Assembly: GCA_021413705.1 (NCBI GenBank)
Contig: JAIOPX010000173.1
Coordinates: 1 to 41,391, forward strand
Direction of reading: 5' to 3'
From: Planctomycetota bacterium
GTDB taxonomy: Bacteria > Planctomycetota > Planctomycetia > Pirellulales > UBA7805
Length of the DNA stretch: 41,391 bases
The position numbers and the translations under genes are program-made. Below are positions 16,316 through 24,245 of the stretch, one piece after another (position 1 is the first letter of the stretch; each line of letters begins with the position of its first letter). The notes below the pieces were generated by a model. The model saw only the letters and a program-made list of their open reading frames with translations. It searched no databases and had not been told where the DNA came from.

Positions 16316-18631
16316 CTACGGCGTGGAAAGGAACCGCGGGCTCGCACTACGCACACAACGGAACCCGACACCAGGCTTGGTGCGATACCGCTCGATGCCA
16401 AAACCAGTATTCGGGTCGCGATGCTCAGGCGCCGCCGACGGGTTCCCATCTACGACCGCCATGTCCCCTCCCTTGATAATCCGGTATAAGGAAATCTGCG
16501 GTATGTTGAGATTCGCGAATGCTCCTTTGTTCTGCTCCGCCGGCCCCAAAGCGGTCGTGGTCCATTCGGCGACATTCGAATATAGCCCGGCAATAGGCAT
16601 GGCATGGCCCACACGATCGCACTCTGGCGTCCCCGCCGGCCCAAACTCGGTTTGTGCGAAGTCAACATCAGTACAGGTTTTCATTTTCGGCTGTAAAGCG
16701 GCAGAGACGTATTCGCCGACAGTCGGCAGCCGCTTTCCCATCATTTCGGCATAATCGCAAGCACTGTCAAAATCGACCGTGATGGCATGGTCGAGCAATA
16801 CTTTACGCTGCAAGTCGCCGTTCTTCCGAACTAGACAGGCGGGACAGTCGCCATACGTCAGCTCCCGGACATCCACATAAAATGGTAGCTGGCGCGGTGC
16901 AACACTGAGCTCCGTAGCCTTGCCGACATTGGGGTCAACCCACGCCATCCCTTCCGTTACATTGAGATCGGGAATGTTAATCGTATTTAAGACGATGCCC
17001 TCGCCACTGCGGTGCCATCCTCCTGTGCGTTGGTTGACGATTTCGCTCGAATCCTTGGGGACACGGCGGTAGACTTCATGAAACCGTCCGTCGTCGAGGG
17101 CCGCAACAACGAGGTAATCCCCGGGCTTGATTTCAGCATTTACCGGGCTGCGCATTGTCGGATACACCGCCTTCTCGGCCTCCGGCTCTTGCGTCGATGG
17201 ATGCAATGGGACGAAGACGACACGTGCGCCGGGAGGTTTGGTTTCCAAGGTGATGGGAATCAGGCCCTGAAGCGACCGGTTCTCTCGGGCCAGTACGCCT
17301 GCAAAACCGAAGGCGGCAATCGAAAGCAGCCCCAGCATAACGGCCACCGCCGCAGCAGGTCGCTTGCGGACGAGGCGGGCCGTTTTTTCCAGCAGGCTGG
17401 GGCGGCGGCCTAAAATGGGATCGCCGCGCATGAACCGCGCTAAATCGGCCGCCATTGCTTCCGCGGTCGCGTAGCGGCGCGAGGGTTCCTTTTCCATGGC
17501 CTTGAGACAGATCGTCTCCAGATCGCGCGGGATGTCGCGGCGCAACGACCGGGGAAGCGGAGGACTGTCGTCGAGCACGGCGCGCAGCACGGCCGTCGGT
17601 GTATCGCTCGTGAACGGCGCCTTGCCCGTCAACATCGTGTAGAGGATCGCGCCCAAGGCGTAGACATCGGCCCGGCGGTCCACATGCGCCGAATCGCCGC
17701 GGGCCTGTTCCGGTGACATATAAGCCGGCGTGCCAAGCGCGAACCCATCGAGCGTCAACTGCAAGGTGTCGTCCGTCCACTTGGCGATGCCGAAATCAAC
17801 AACGTGCGGGCTGCCGTCGGCACTGAGCAGAATGTTGCTTGGCTTGAGGTCGCGATGCACGATGCCGTGCTCGTGGGCATGGTGGAGTGCCTCGGCCAAT
17901 TGGGCGCACACTTCTGCCGCGCGATGCAGCGGCACCACACGGTTCGCGAGCCACTGCTGAAGGCTCTGCCCCTCGATGAAATCAGAAACGATAAAGGCGA
18001 GGTGCCCATCACGGCCGACCTCGTGGACCGAGACGATATGGGGGTGATTCAATTGACCGGCTGCCCGGCCTTCGCGAAGAAAGCGATGCAGTTCCTGCTC
18101 GCTGAGTTGTCGATTGCGAGGAATCTTGATCGCTACGGTTCGCTTCAAGCGCGAGTCCCAGGCGCGCCAGACTTCGCCCATCCCGCCGGTGCCCAGTTTT
18201 TCCTGTAACTGGAAGTGGGCAATGCGCGATGGAACTTCTTCCATAGCCCCGGGCTCCGCCCGGGGGTTATCTCTGGGGCTACTTCCCGGTTCAGAAGAGA
18301 CCCCCGGGCAGAGCCCGGGGCTATGGGAAGTGGTCAACCCGTGCTTGAAAGCGATGGTTTCGATGACGTCGGAATACTCGGGAAACTGCGACAGATACTG
18401 CCGATAGGTTGCATGCGATCCCGATTCCGGGCGGAGTTCCAGTTCCACCTGCATCAACTCTGCGAACACAGTGCCGCGCAGCGGGCCTTCGCACTGCTCG
18501 AGATAGTCCCCTATCCGGGGCTCTTCTCCCCGGCGCAGTGCGTCTTCAAACGCATCGCACAGCACGTCGATCTCAGCAAGCGACCACTCACTTGCGATCG
18601 CTACGCCTTGGGTCACTCGACTGTTCGACAT
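16316..18631 (-). CDS. Ser/Thr protein kinase with TM helix and C-terminal FGE-like domain
   Basis: This is a 771-residue protein from the ATG at 18631, chosen because AGGAGG lies eight bases upstream. Residues 10-95 are an acidic helical segment, followed by a Pro/Gly-rich linker (about 102-131) encoded by an inverted repeat in the DNA. The Hanks-type kinase domain has the glycine loop LGTGGMGEVW (from 147), lysine 169 in VAIKIP, HRDLKPSN (from 259), DFGIAK (from 279) and GTPAYMSPEQARG. One membrane helix lies at about 426-447. The outer part ends in a formylglycine-generating-enzyme-like domain (MGKRLPTVGEYVSAAL, GLYSNVAEW, IKGGD, GVGFRCV). The last 30 residues have only one cysteine, so oxidase activity is doubtful and ligand sensing is more likely. 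The start lies inside the end of the ECF sigma gene (44-base overlap). Confidence 0.92.
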   Translation of the reverse strand: MSNSRVTQGVAIASEWSLAEIDVLCDAFEDALRRGEEPRIGDYLEQCEGPLRGTVFAELMQVELELRPESGSHATYRQYLSQFPEYSDVIETIAFKHGLTTSHSPGLCPGVSSEPGSSPRDNPRAEPGAMEEVPSRIAHFQLQEKLGTGGMGEVWRAWDSRLKRTVAIKIPRNRQLSEQELHRFLREGRAAGQLNHPHIVSVHEVGRDGHLAFIVSDFIEGQSLQQWLANRVVPLHRAAEVCAQLAEALHHAHEHGIVHRDLKPSNILLSADGSPHVVDFGIAKWTDDTLQLTLDGFALGTPAYMSPEQARGDSAHVDRRADVYALGAILYTMLTGKAPFTSDTPTAVLRAVLDDSPPLPRSLRRDIPRDLETICLKAMEKEPSRRYATAEAMAADLARFMRGDPILGRRPSLLEKTARLVRKRPAAAVAVMLGLLSIAAFGFAGVLARENRSLQGLIPITLETKPPGARVVFVPLHPSTQEPEAEKAVYPTMRSPVNAEIKPGDYLVVAALDDGRFHEVYRRVPKDSSEIVNQRTGGWHRSGEGIVLNTINIPDLNVTEGMAWVDPNVGKATELSVAPRQLPFYVDVRELTYGDCPACLVRKNGDLQRKVLLDHAITVDFDSACDYAEMMGKRLPTVGEYVSAALQPKMKTCTDVDFAQTEFGPAGTPECDRVGHAMPIAGLYSNVAEWTTTALGPAEQNKGAFANLNIPQISLYRIIKGGDMAVVDGNPSAAPEHRDPNTGFGIERYRTKPGVGFRCVRSASPRFLSTP
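18241..18326. repeat. Palindromic inverted pair inside the kinase gene (CCCCGGGC family)
   Basis: Two 26-base arms, 18241-18266 and 18301-18326, are inverted copies with a single mismatch. Each arm is itself a palindrome: CCCCGGGC and GCCCGGGG around TCC or TCT, flanked by CCATAG. A 34-base spacer separates them. The element is read through in frame and makes the Pro/Gly-rich linker between the N-terminal segment and the kinase domain. It has the layout of a REPIN or similar mobile palindrome. Confidence 0.8.
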
Positions 18632-19238
18632 CGCTAACCTCCTGCTCCCATCGGTTGCGAATAAGTTGCAGTTTTCGTTCGACGCTCCGCTTGCTGATTT
18701 CCAACGCGCTGGCGACTTCGTCGTTAGTGTACCCTTCGATGCGGGCGTTGGCAATCTTTTTCAGGCGATCGTCGGGCAATAATTCAATCAGGCGGCGATG
18801 CTCCTCCTCCAGGATCACCAGAAACTCCGGAGTTGGGTCGTGCCCGATGAGGTCGTCCAATGAGAATACCTGGCTCGGATGGGAGTCTCCCGTCAACTCC
18901 GTTTCGCATACGACCAGCCCGGCGCCTCGCTTCTCGGCCATTTCGCGCCGAATATGGTCCACCACCTTCATGCGGGTAATCGCGAGCAGCAGCCACCATA
19001 AGTCGTCGCGGCCGTTGATCTTATCGAGTCGTCCGGCGGCAGCGCCGCGGCATAAGGAGTGGAATACGCTTTGAGCAATGTCCTCTTCGTCCGCCACGCG
19101 TTTCGAAACCCCTCGCAAACGCTGGCGGGCCAAGTTGGTCAGACGCGAGGAATACCGTTGCCAAAGTCGCTGAATATCCTCGGCTTCGCCCTCTTTCAGG
19201 CCGGCAATCCACCTGCTGATGCTCGACGAATCATCCAT
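18588..19238 (-). CDS. ECF sigma factor of the planctomycete kinase-linked type
   Basis: This is a 216-residue sigma factor of the ECF type common in planctomycetes (Sigma70_ECF-like). Region 2 is seen in IQRLWQRYSSRLTNLARQRL, then ADEEDIAQSVFHSLCRGAAAG and DLWWLLLAITRMKVVDHIRR, including the DEEDIAQS acidic motif. Region 4 is LIELLPDDRLKKIANARIEG, then YTNDEVASALEISKRSVERKLQLIRNRW, a helix-turn-helix. The 3' end overlaps the start of the kinase gene by 44 bases in another frame, so the two are strongly coupled. Such sigma factors usually have no separate anti-sigma gene; phosphorylation by the paired kinase is a plausible control, inferred from gene order. Confidence 0.9.
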   Translation of the reverse strand: MDDSSSISRWIAGLKEGEAEDIQRLWQRYSSRLTNLARQRLRGVSKRVADEEDIAQSVFHSLCRGAAAGRLDKINGRDDLWWLLLAITRMKVVDHIRREMAEKRGAGLVVCETELTGDSHPSQVFSLDDLIGHDPTPEFLVILEEEHRRLIELLPDDRLKKIANARIEGYTNDEVASALEISKRSVERKLQLIRNRWEQEVSDVEQSSDPRRSDRK

Positions 19239-19584
19239 CGATCATTTACCCATGCATCCTGTTGCACGCATCTATGCGGCAAACTGCCTTCCACGAATGT
19301 TTCTGCTCTAAATGCTTGCAGCACAATAGTATACGAAGGGGAGGGTGTCGTCGTCAAAGCGCCGATCGGTAGGCGTAGATGCCAACCGGAAGCGTCGGCC
19401 GACGAGGAAAGTCTACTCAGGTGGAAAATATTGGCGGGCTTTTAGATCTGCTAGCGGTTGATAACTAGATGAGTACTGGAGCTTGCGCGGCGGCGCAGGA
19501 TGATCGCCGCGCGCACACGATGTGAACCCCTTCTGTTGAAGTGGTGCGCCGGATGAATGGTGTTTTACAGAAAGGAAACACACC
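19239..19584. other. Divergent intergenic region
   Basis: No gene is seen in these 346 bases between the minus-strand sigma gene and the plus-strand small gene. A GC-rich inverted repeat pairs GCGCGGCG (19485-19492) with CGCCGCGC (19505-19512) over a 12-base loop without a T run. A short dyad CTAG/CTAG flanks 19451-19468. Both neighbouring promoters must be here but no clear -35/-10 pair could be assigned. Confidence 0.4.
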
Positions 19585-19797
19585 ATGAACGCGGAGCGAA
19601 TTCACCAGAACAAATTGTATGTCGTCCGAGGTCGAGGAGTGGCGCGGTGCGTGATGCCGGGCGGACCCTCAACGCGGCCAACCATGATGTGGCTCTACGA
19701 AGAGCCCGTGGCGCCAGATGATGTCTTGCGGGAAGCAGCTAAAGACGATGTTCCCCTAAGATTTCATAAACTCTTGTTTACATCAGGCGCACCATGA
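19585..19797 (+). CDS. Small hypothetical protein
   Basis: This is a 70-residue protein with a convincing ribosome site (AAAGGAAA, eight bases before the ATG). It has no signal peptide or membrane helix. A short basic N-terminal part (LYVVRGRGVARCVMPGG) is followed by an acidic helix (EEPVAPDDVLREAAKDDVP). Its stop overlaps the ATG of the next gene in an ATGA, so the two are translationally coupled. No family was recognised. The ribosome site and the overlap are the main reasons to believe it. Confidence 0.6.
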   Translation: MNAERIHQNKLYVVRGRGVARCVMPGGPSTRPTMMWLYEEPVAPDDVLREAAKDDVPLRFHKLLFTSGAP

Positions 19798-20165
19798 TCA
19801 CCATTGTTCGGAGAAACCACATGGGGCCGGCACGAAACCAACGTCAGAAACGCACTCCGCCTTGGGCGCCGGTAGTCGGACTGTTCGTTGTTGGACTGTT
19901 GGTTGTCGTGCTGGCGGCATGGGTGTGGAGTGGAATGCACGGAGCGGCCAACGAAGCATTTGAGCAAATCACCGATTCCATGCCACGACAACAAGTGGAA
20001 AGCATCTTGGGGGCAGGAACGGTTGTCGTCAGCCGGGTGGAGCACATCGGCGCGACGTCCGCAAAAATCGAAGTCCTGGAATGGCAGGCCGCCAATGGCC
20101 AGCAGCGGATTCGAATCGAATTTGTGGACGATCAGGTTCTTACCAAGACGGTCCACGAGCATTGA
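19794..20165 (+). CDS. Membrane-anchored SmpA/BamE-like small protein
   Basis: This is a 123-residue protein with a basic N-terminus, one membrane helix (about 24-46: WAPVVGLFVVGLLVVVLAAWVW) and an extracytoplasmic domain. The segment FEQITDSMPRQQVESILGAG followed by a beta strand pattern (IEVLEWQAANGQQRIRIEFV, then VLTKTV) resembles the SmpA/OmlA or BLIP-like fold, where the G/S-M-[ST]-x-x-[QE]-V motif precedes a helix and a beta sheet. It is coupled to the preceding 70-residue gene by a four-base overlap. It has no lipobox, so it is not the outer membrane lipoprotein BamE itself. The function is unknown. It converges on kdpE with a 31-base gap and no clear terminator. Confidence 0.65.
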   Translation: MITIVRRNHMGPARNQRQKRTPPWAPVVGLFVVGLLVVVLAAWVWSGMHGAANEAFEQITDSMPRQQVESILGAGTVVVSRVEHIGATSAKIEVLEWQAANGQQRIRIEFVDDQVLTKTVHEH

Positions 20166-20196
20166 GGCCGTTTTGAACCGTTTGCCAGGAGCAGCC

Positions 20197-20892
20197 TCAC
20201 TCCGCGGTGAAGCGGTAGCCCACGCCTTGCTCGGTCATGAGATAGCGAGGTTGTGCAGGGTCCGCTTCGATCTTTCGCCGCAGACCGGCCATGAACACGC
20301 GCAGGTAATGCGTCTCACGCACTTGATGCGGCCCCCACACTTCTTGCAGCAGAAACCGATGAGTCAACACCTTCCCTGCATGGAGAACCAGCGTAGCCAG
20401 CAACTTATATTCGATCGGCGTCAAGTGAATTTCTTGATCCGCGACGAAGACTCGACGACCCGGCAAATCCATTCTTAAGTCACCCGTGGTGAAAACCGCG
20501 TCGGCGGGACCGGATACATGGGATGCGTGGCGCAGCGCCACTCGAATCCGCGCCAGTAATTCGGCTGTGCTGAAGGGTTTTGTCAGGTAATCATCGGCAC
20601 CGTTGTCTAACGCCTGTACTTTCTCCTGTTCCTGGTCTCGGGCCGAAAGGACAACCACCGGTGCAGTGAGCCATTCTCGCAATTGACGCAGAACCTCGTG
20701 GCCGTCCATATCGGGCAGGCCAAGATCGAGAAGCACCAGGTCGGGGGGCTGCTCTTTGGCCACACGAATCGCCTGTTGGCCGGTTTCGGCCTCCAGAAGG
20801 CGATAGCCTTCGTTCGCCAAAGACGTTCGCAAAAACCGGCGAATGGCCAATTCGTCTTCGATCAGCAGCAACAATGGCGCGGGTGTGGACAT
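20197..20892 (-). CDS. kdpE: KdpE, potassium-response regulator of the OmpR family
   Basis: This is a 231-residue response regulator. The receiver domain has the acidic pair in IEDE, the phosphoacceptor D56 in LLDLGLPD, the conserved Ser/Thr region (VVLSARD) and K in LTKPF. The C-terminal winged helix (about 125-231, with LTPIEYKLLATLVLHAGKVL and RETHYLRVFMAGLRRKIEAD) binds DNA. The ATG at 20892 is chosen because upstream codons in this frame overlap kdpD; it is 10 bases after the kdpD stop and has no strong ribosome site, so translation is probably coupled. Phosphorylated by KdpD, it would activate kdp transcription, possibly through the tandem boxes upstream of the operon at 28365. Confidence 0.95.
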   Translation of the reverse strand: MSTPAPLLLLIEDELAIRRFLRTSLANEGYRLLEAETGQQAIRVAKEQPPDLVLLDLGLPDMDGHEVLRQLREWLTAPVVVLSARDQEQEKVQALDNGADDYLTKPFSTAELLARIRVALRHASHVSGPADAVFTTGDLRMDLPGRRVFVADQEIHLTPIEYKLLATLVLHAGKVLTHRFLLQEVWGPHQVRETHYLRVFMAGLRRKIEADPAQPRYLMTEQGVGYRFTAE

Positions 20893-20902
20893 GTGAGAGT
20901 GC

Positions 20903-23623
20903 TTAGGAAACCGATGCCTCATCCAGGGTAATTTGCGGAGGTTTTTCCTCGCATGGAAGGGAGATCGCGAATTCCGCTCCCCCCTCCGCGCGATTGCCAG
21001 CGGTAATCTGGCCGCCGTGTGCCTGGACAATACTCTTGCAGATTGCCAGCCCCAGGCCCACCCCGCGCCTGCTGTCGGGCGTGGAACTTCCGCCCCGAAA
21101 GAACTTTTCAAATACCTGGTTTTCCGTTCCGGGAGGGAATCCTGGGCCGTTATCGGATACTCGAACCAGCACCCGGTGTGGCGACTCCTTGGCAGTGATG
21201 GTAATGCATGTGCCGGGCGGCGTATAGCGAATGGCATTTTCCAACAGATTCGCGAAAAGTTGCTCGATCAATATGCCGTCCAGCGAAAGCAAACGCAGAT
21301 TGTCGGGGATTTCCACTCGAACCTGGTGCTCGGTCAATTCCCGGCGTAATTGCACCAAGGCCGAGCCAACAAGTTCCTCTAGTACATGCCACTGCTTGTT
21401 CAGGCGAATGGAACCGGACTCGAGTCGGGTGATATCAAGCAGATTGTCTACTAAGCGGGTCAGTCGCTTGGCCTCGTCGCAAATACCGGTCAACAATTCT
21501 TTTCGCGAGTCGTCACCGTCCGAACTCGCAGACCCTTCCAGCAGACTGGAAGCGGCTCCGCCAATTGCGGCCAGCGGAGTTCGTAGATCGTGCGATACGG
21601 AACTCAACAACGAGCTGCGCATTTGTTCGGCCTGGGCTTGGAGTTGTGATTCCTCCGCGCTGAGCACCGACTGGTCTCGCTCGATGGAGAGGGCAATCAG
21701 GCTTGCGCACGATTCCAAGAGTCGCCGTTGCTCGGGATCGAGCAAACGCCCGGGATCGTGGGGCTTGATGCCCAGGGCGCCAATGGTGCGCTGTGAGCCA
21801 ATCAACGGGACAAACAGGGCCGTGGCATTGGGGAGCGTGTCGGTGCCCGCTCCGGCCGTTTGATCGTGCTCGGCCACCCATTGTGCCACGACCGAATTAA
21901 CTTCCTGGCCAGCAATGTTAGTTTCTTCACCAAACCGCAGCTTCGCTGGGCCGTTCGTCTGCCGCAGGTAAATGACAATTTCGCCATCGAAGACCTCGCG
22001 GAGTTGTTGTCCTGCGGTGCGAATCAGAAATTCGACGCCGGCGATCTGACTCAATTGTCTGGTGAAACGATAGAGGGCGGCCGTTCGATTGACTTGCTGC
22101 TGTGACGACTGCAATTGCTCGCGCAATCGTGATGTCAGACTGCTGATGAAGAGGCCGATGCCCAGCATGACGGCGAAAGTAAGAAAGTATTGCGCGTCGT
22201 GTACACTGAAGGTCAGGTGAGGCGGGACGAAGAAGAAATCGAATATCAGGACGCTCGCAATGGAGGCGACGACTGCCGGCCATCGTCCGAAGCGTGCCGC
22301 CACAAAGGCCACGCCCAGGAGAAATGCCATCACGATATTCGCCTCGGCCAATTGCGAGGCATGGAAGATCCACGCTAGGCCGCCGCAGATTGCGATGACG
22401 GCGGCTGTCGCCAGGTACTGTTTTCCTTCGAAGGGCAATCGTGTTGCCGGGGGTTGCCCGCGGGTTGGGCCTTCGGATTCTCCTTGGATGACGTAGATGT
22501 CGATTTCGCCGCTGCTTTCCAAGAGTTGATCGACCACCGAGTGCCGCAGCAGCCGTTTCCAGCGAGGAACCGCCGTCTTGCCGACGACGATCTTTGTGAC
22601 GTTTCTCGATCGGGCATGATCGAGAACAGTTTGAGCCACGTTCTCGCCGACCAGCGTATGCGTTTCCGCTCCCAATTGCTCCGCCAGTCGTAGATGCCCC
22701 GCTATTCTTTGTTGATGTGACTCTGAACTTGCCGTTTCTCCTGGAGTTTGCACAGCCACCGCCAGCCAGTCTGCGCCAAAGGCCGCCGCCATGCGCTTGG
22801 CCGTGCGAATGAGCTTGGCCGATGTGGGGCTAGGGCCAATGCAGACCAGCAGACGTTCGGAAGCAGCCCAGGGATTGGTTGCAGACTTGGCTTGTCGGGC
22901 CTCATCCACGTCGCGGCGAAGACGATTGGCCGCCTGCCGAAGAGAGAGTTCGCGCAAGGCGACCAGGTTGGACCGTTGAAAGAAATTGCCCAGGGCGCGC
23001 TGGGCCTGATGCGGAATGTAGACCTTGCCGGCGTGGAGCCGCTCGATCAATTCCTCGGGTGTAATATCAATCAATTCCAGATCGTCCGCCTGCTCGAACA
23101 CGGAATCCGGCAAGGTCTCGCGAATCGCGATTCCGGAGATCTGAGCTATTACATCGTTGAGGCTTTCGACGTGTTGCACGTTGAGGGTCGTATAGACATT
23201 GATGCCGGCTTCAAGCAGTTCCGCCACGTCTTGCCAGCGTTTAGCGTGCCGCGACCCTTCGGCATTGGTATGAGCCAGTTCATCGACCAACAGTAGCGCA
23301 GGATGCCGGGCGAGTGCCGCATCGAGATAGAACTCCCGTAGCGTTACACCTCGATATTCAATCTGCCGCGTAGGAATCGCTTCGAGCCCCGCAAGCAAGC
23401 TTTCCGTCTCCGATCTGCCGTGCGGTTCGACATAGCCGACGACCACTTCCACGCCTGCGGCCTGTTCGCGACGGGCGGCCTGAAGCATGGCATAGGTTTT
23501 TCCAACGCCGGCCGCATAGCCGAAGAAAATCTTCAGTTTGCCTCGCTGCCTGCGTCCCTCGTCGGCTTGCACGCGAGCCAGAAGTTCGTCAGGACTAGGT
23601 CGGTCGTCATTCATGCTTTGCAT
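20903..23623 (-). CDS. kdpD: KdpD, potassium-sensing histidine kinase
   Basis: This is a 906-residue sensor kinase with full domain order. The KdpD domain is at about 25-235 with Walker A GYAAGVGKT (35-43) and DELAHTN (114-120). A universal-stress-protein-like domain (about 255-380) follows. Four membrane helices lie at about 403-495 (DUF4118). A GAF-like domain spans about 515-650. The kinase core has phosphoacceptor H678 in SSVSHDLRTPL, then an ATPase with N, G1 and G2 boxes (ENAIRYTPPGT, DNGPGFPPG, GVGLGLAICKSIV). It senses K+ or osmotic state and controls KdpE. The start at 23623 has an alternative ATG three codons in. It is 34 bases after kdpC and 10 bases before kdpE. Confidence 0.96.
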   Translation of the reverse strand: MQSMNDDRPSPDELLARVQADEGRRQRGKLKIFFGYAAGVGKTYAMLQAARREQAAGVEVVVGYVEPHGRSETESLLAGLEAIPTRQIEYRGVTLREFYLDAALARHPALLLVDELAHTNAEGSRHAKRWQDVAELLEAGINVYTTLNVQHVESLNDVIAQISGIAIRETLPDSVFEQADDLELIDITPEELIERLHAGKVYIPHQAQRALGNFFQRSNLVALRELSLRQAANRLRRDVDEARQAKSATNPWAASERLLVCIGPSPTSAKLIRTAKRMAAAFGADWLAVAVQTPGETASSESHQQRIAGHLRLAEQLGAETHTLVGENVAQTVLDHARSRNVTKIVVGKTAVPRWKRLLRHSVVDQLLESSGEIDIYVIQGESEGPTRGQPPATRLPFEGKQYLATAAVIAICGGLAWIFHASQLAEANIVMAFLLGVAFVAARFGRWPAVVASIASVLIFDFFFVPPHLTFSVHDAQYFLTFAVMLGIGLFISSLTSRLREQLQSSQQQVNRTAALYRFTRQLSQIAGVEFLIRTAGQQLREVFDGEIVIYLRQTNGPAKLRFGEETNIAGQEVNSVVAQWVAEHDQTAGAGTDTLPNATALFVPLIGSQRTIGALGIKPHDPGRLLDPEQRRLLESCASLIALSIERDQSVLSAEESQLQAQAEQMRSSLLSSVSHDLRTPLAAIGGAASSLLEGSASSDGDDSRKELLTGICDEAKRLTRLVDNLLDITRLESGSIRLNKQWHVLEELVGSALVQLRRELTEHQVRVEIPDNLRLLSLDGILIEQLFANLLENAIRYTPPGTCITITAKESPHRVLVRVSDNGPGFPPGTENQVFEKFFRGGSSTPDSRRGVGLGLAICKSIVQAHGGQITAGNRAEGGAEFAISLPCEEKPPQITLDEASVS

Positions 23624-23657
23624 TCTATAACTCTACGCCAGATTGTGTCGCGTTTCA

Positions 23658-24236
23658 TTATTTCGACGTTATCGTATCAAGCGCCAGGTTCAGTTGCAGC
23701 ACATGGACGCGGGGTTCGCCAAGCAATCCGAAGGTCCGCCCTATCGTGTGTGCCGACACAAGTTGACGGATCGTATCAGGTGGTATATTCCGTGCTTGGG
23801 CTACTCGAGCGACTTGGTATTCGGCCGCCGCTGGGCTGATATCGGGGTCGAGCCCGCTGGCCGAGCTTGTAGCCAGATCGACAGGCACATTTCCCGCTTG
23901 ACTCGGATGCGCGCGTCGAAGGATTTCGATCCGGGCGCGCACCGACTCCATGAGGGCCGGATTGGTTGGGCCCAGGTTCGAGCCGCTCGAAACGGCCGCA
24001 TTGTAAGGAACTGGTCCTGTTGCAGATGGACGTCCCCAGAAGTAGCGAGGATCGTCGAAGGACTGGCCGATCAGTTCCGATCCGATAGCAGAATTGCCAC
24101 GCATAACGATAGACCCGTTCGCTTGATGCGGGAAGACGGTCTGCGCCACCGCGGCAACCAGCGCCGGATAGACGCCGCCCGTAAGCACCGTCATGAGAAG
24201 GAATATCACACACGCCGCACGCAAATGAGCTTTCAT
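23658..24236 (-). CDS. kdpC: KdpC, potassium-transporting ATPase subunit C
   Basis: This is a 192-residue protein with one N-terminal membrane helix (about 8-30) and an extracytoplasmic domain. Family motifs are visible: [15 protein letters not shown], then [40 protein letters not shown], and [21 protein letters not shown]. Together with KdpA and KdpB it forms the high-affinity K+ uptake pump and stabilises ATP binding. The stop of kdpB is nine bases upstream and kdpD starts 34 bases downstream, as expected for the operon. Confidence 0.97.
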   Translation of the reverse strand: MKAHLRAACVIFLLMTVLTGGVYPALVAAVAQTVFPHQANGSIVMRGNSAIGSELIGQSFDDPRYFWGRPSATGPVPYNAAVSSGSNLGPTNPALMESVRARIEILRRAHPSQAGNVPVDLATSSASGLDPDISPAAAEYQVARVAQARNIPPDTIRQLVSAHTIGRTFGLLGEPRVHVLQLNLALDTITSK

Positions 24237-24245
24237 GGTAGTCTC

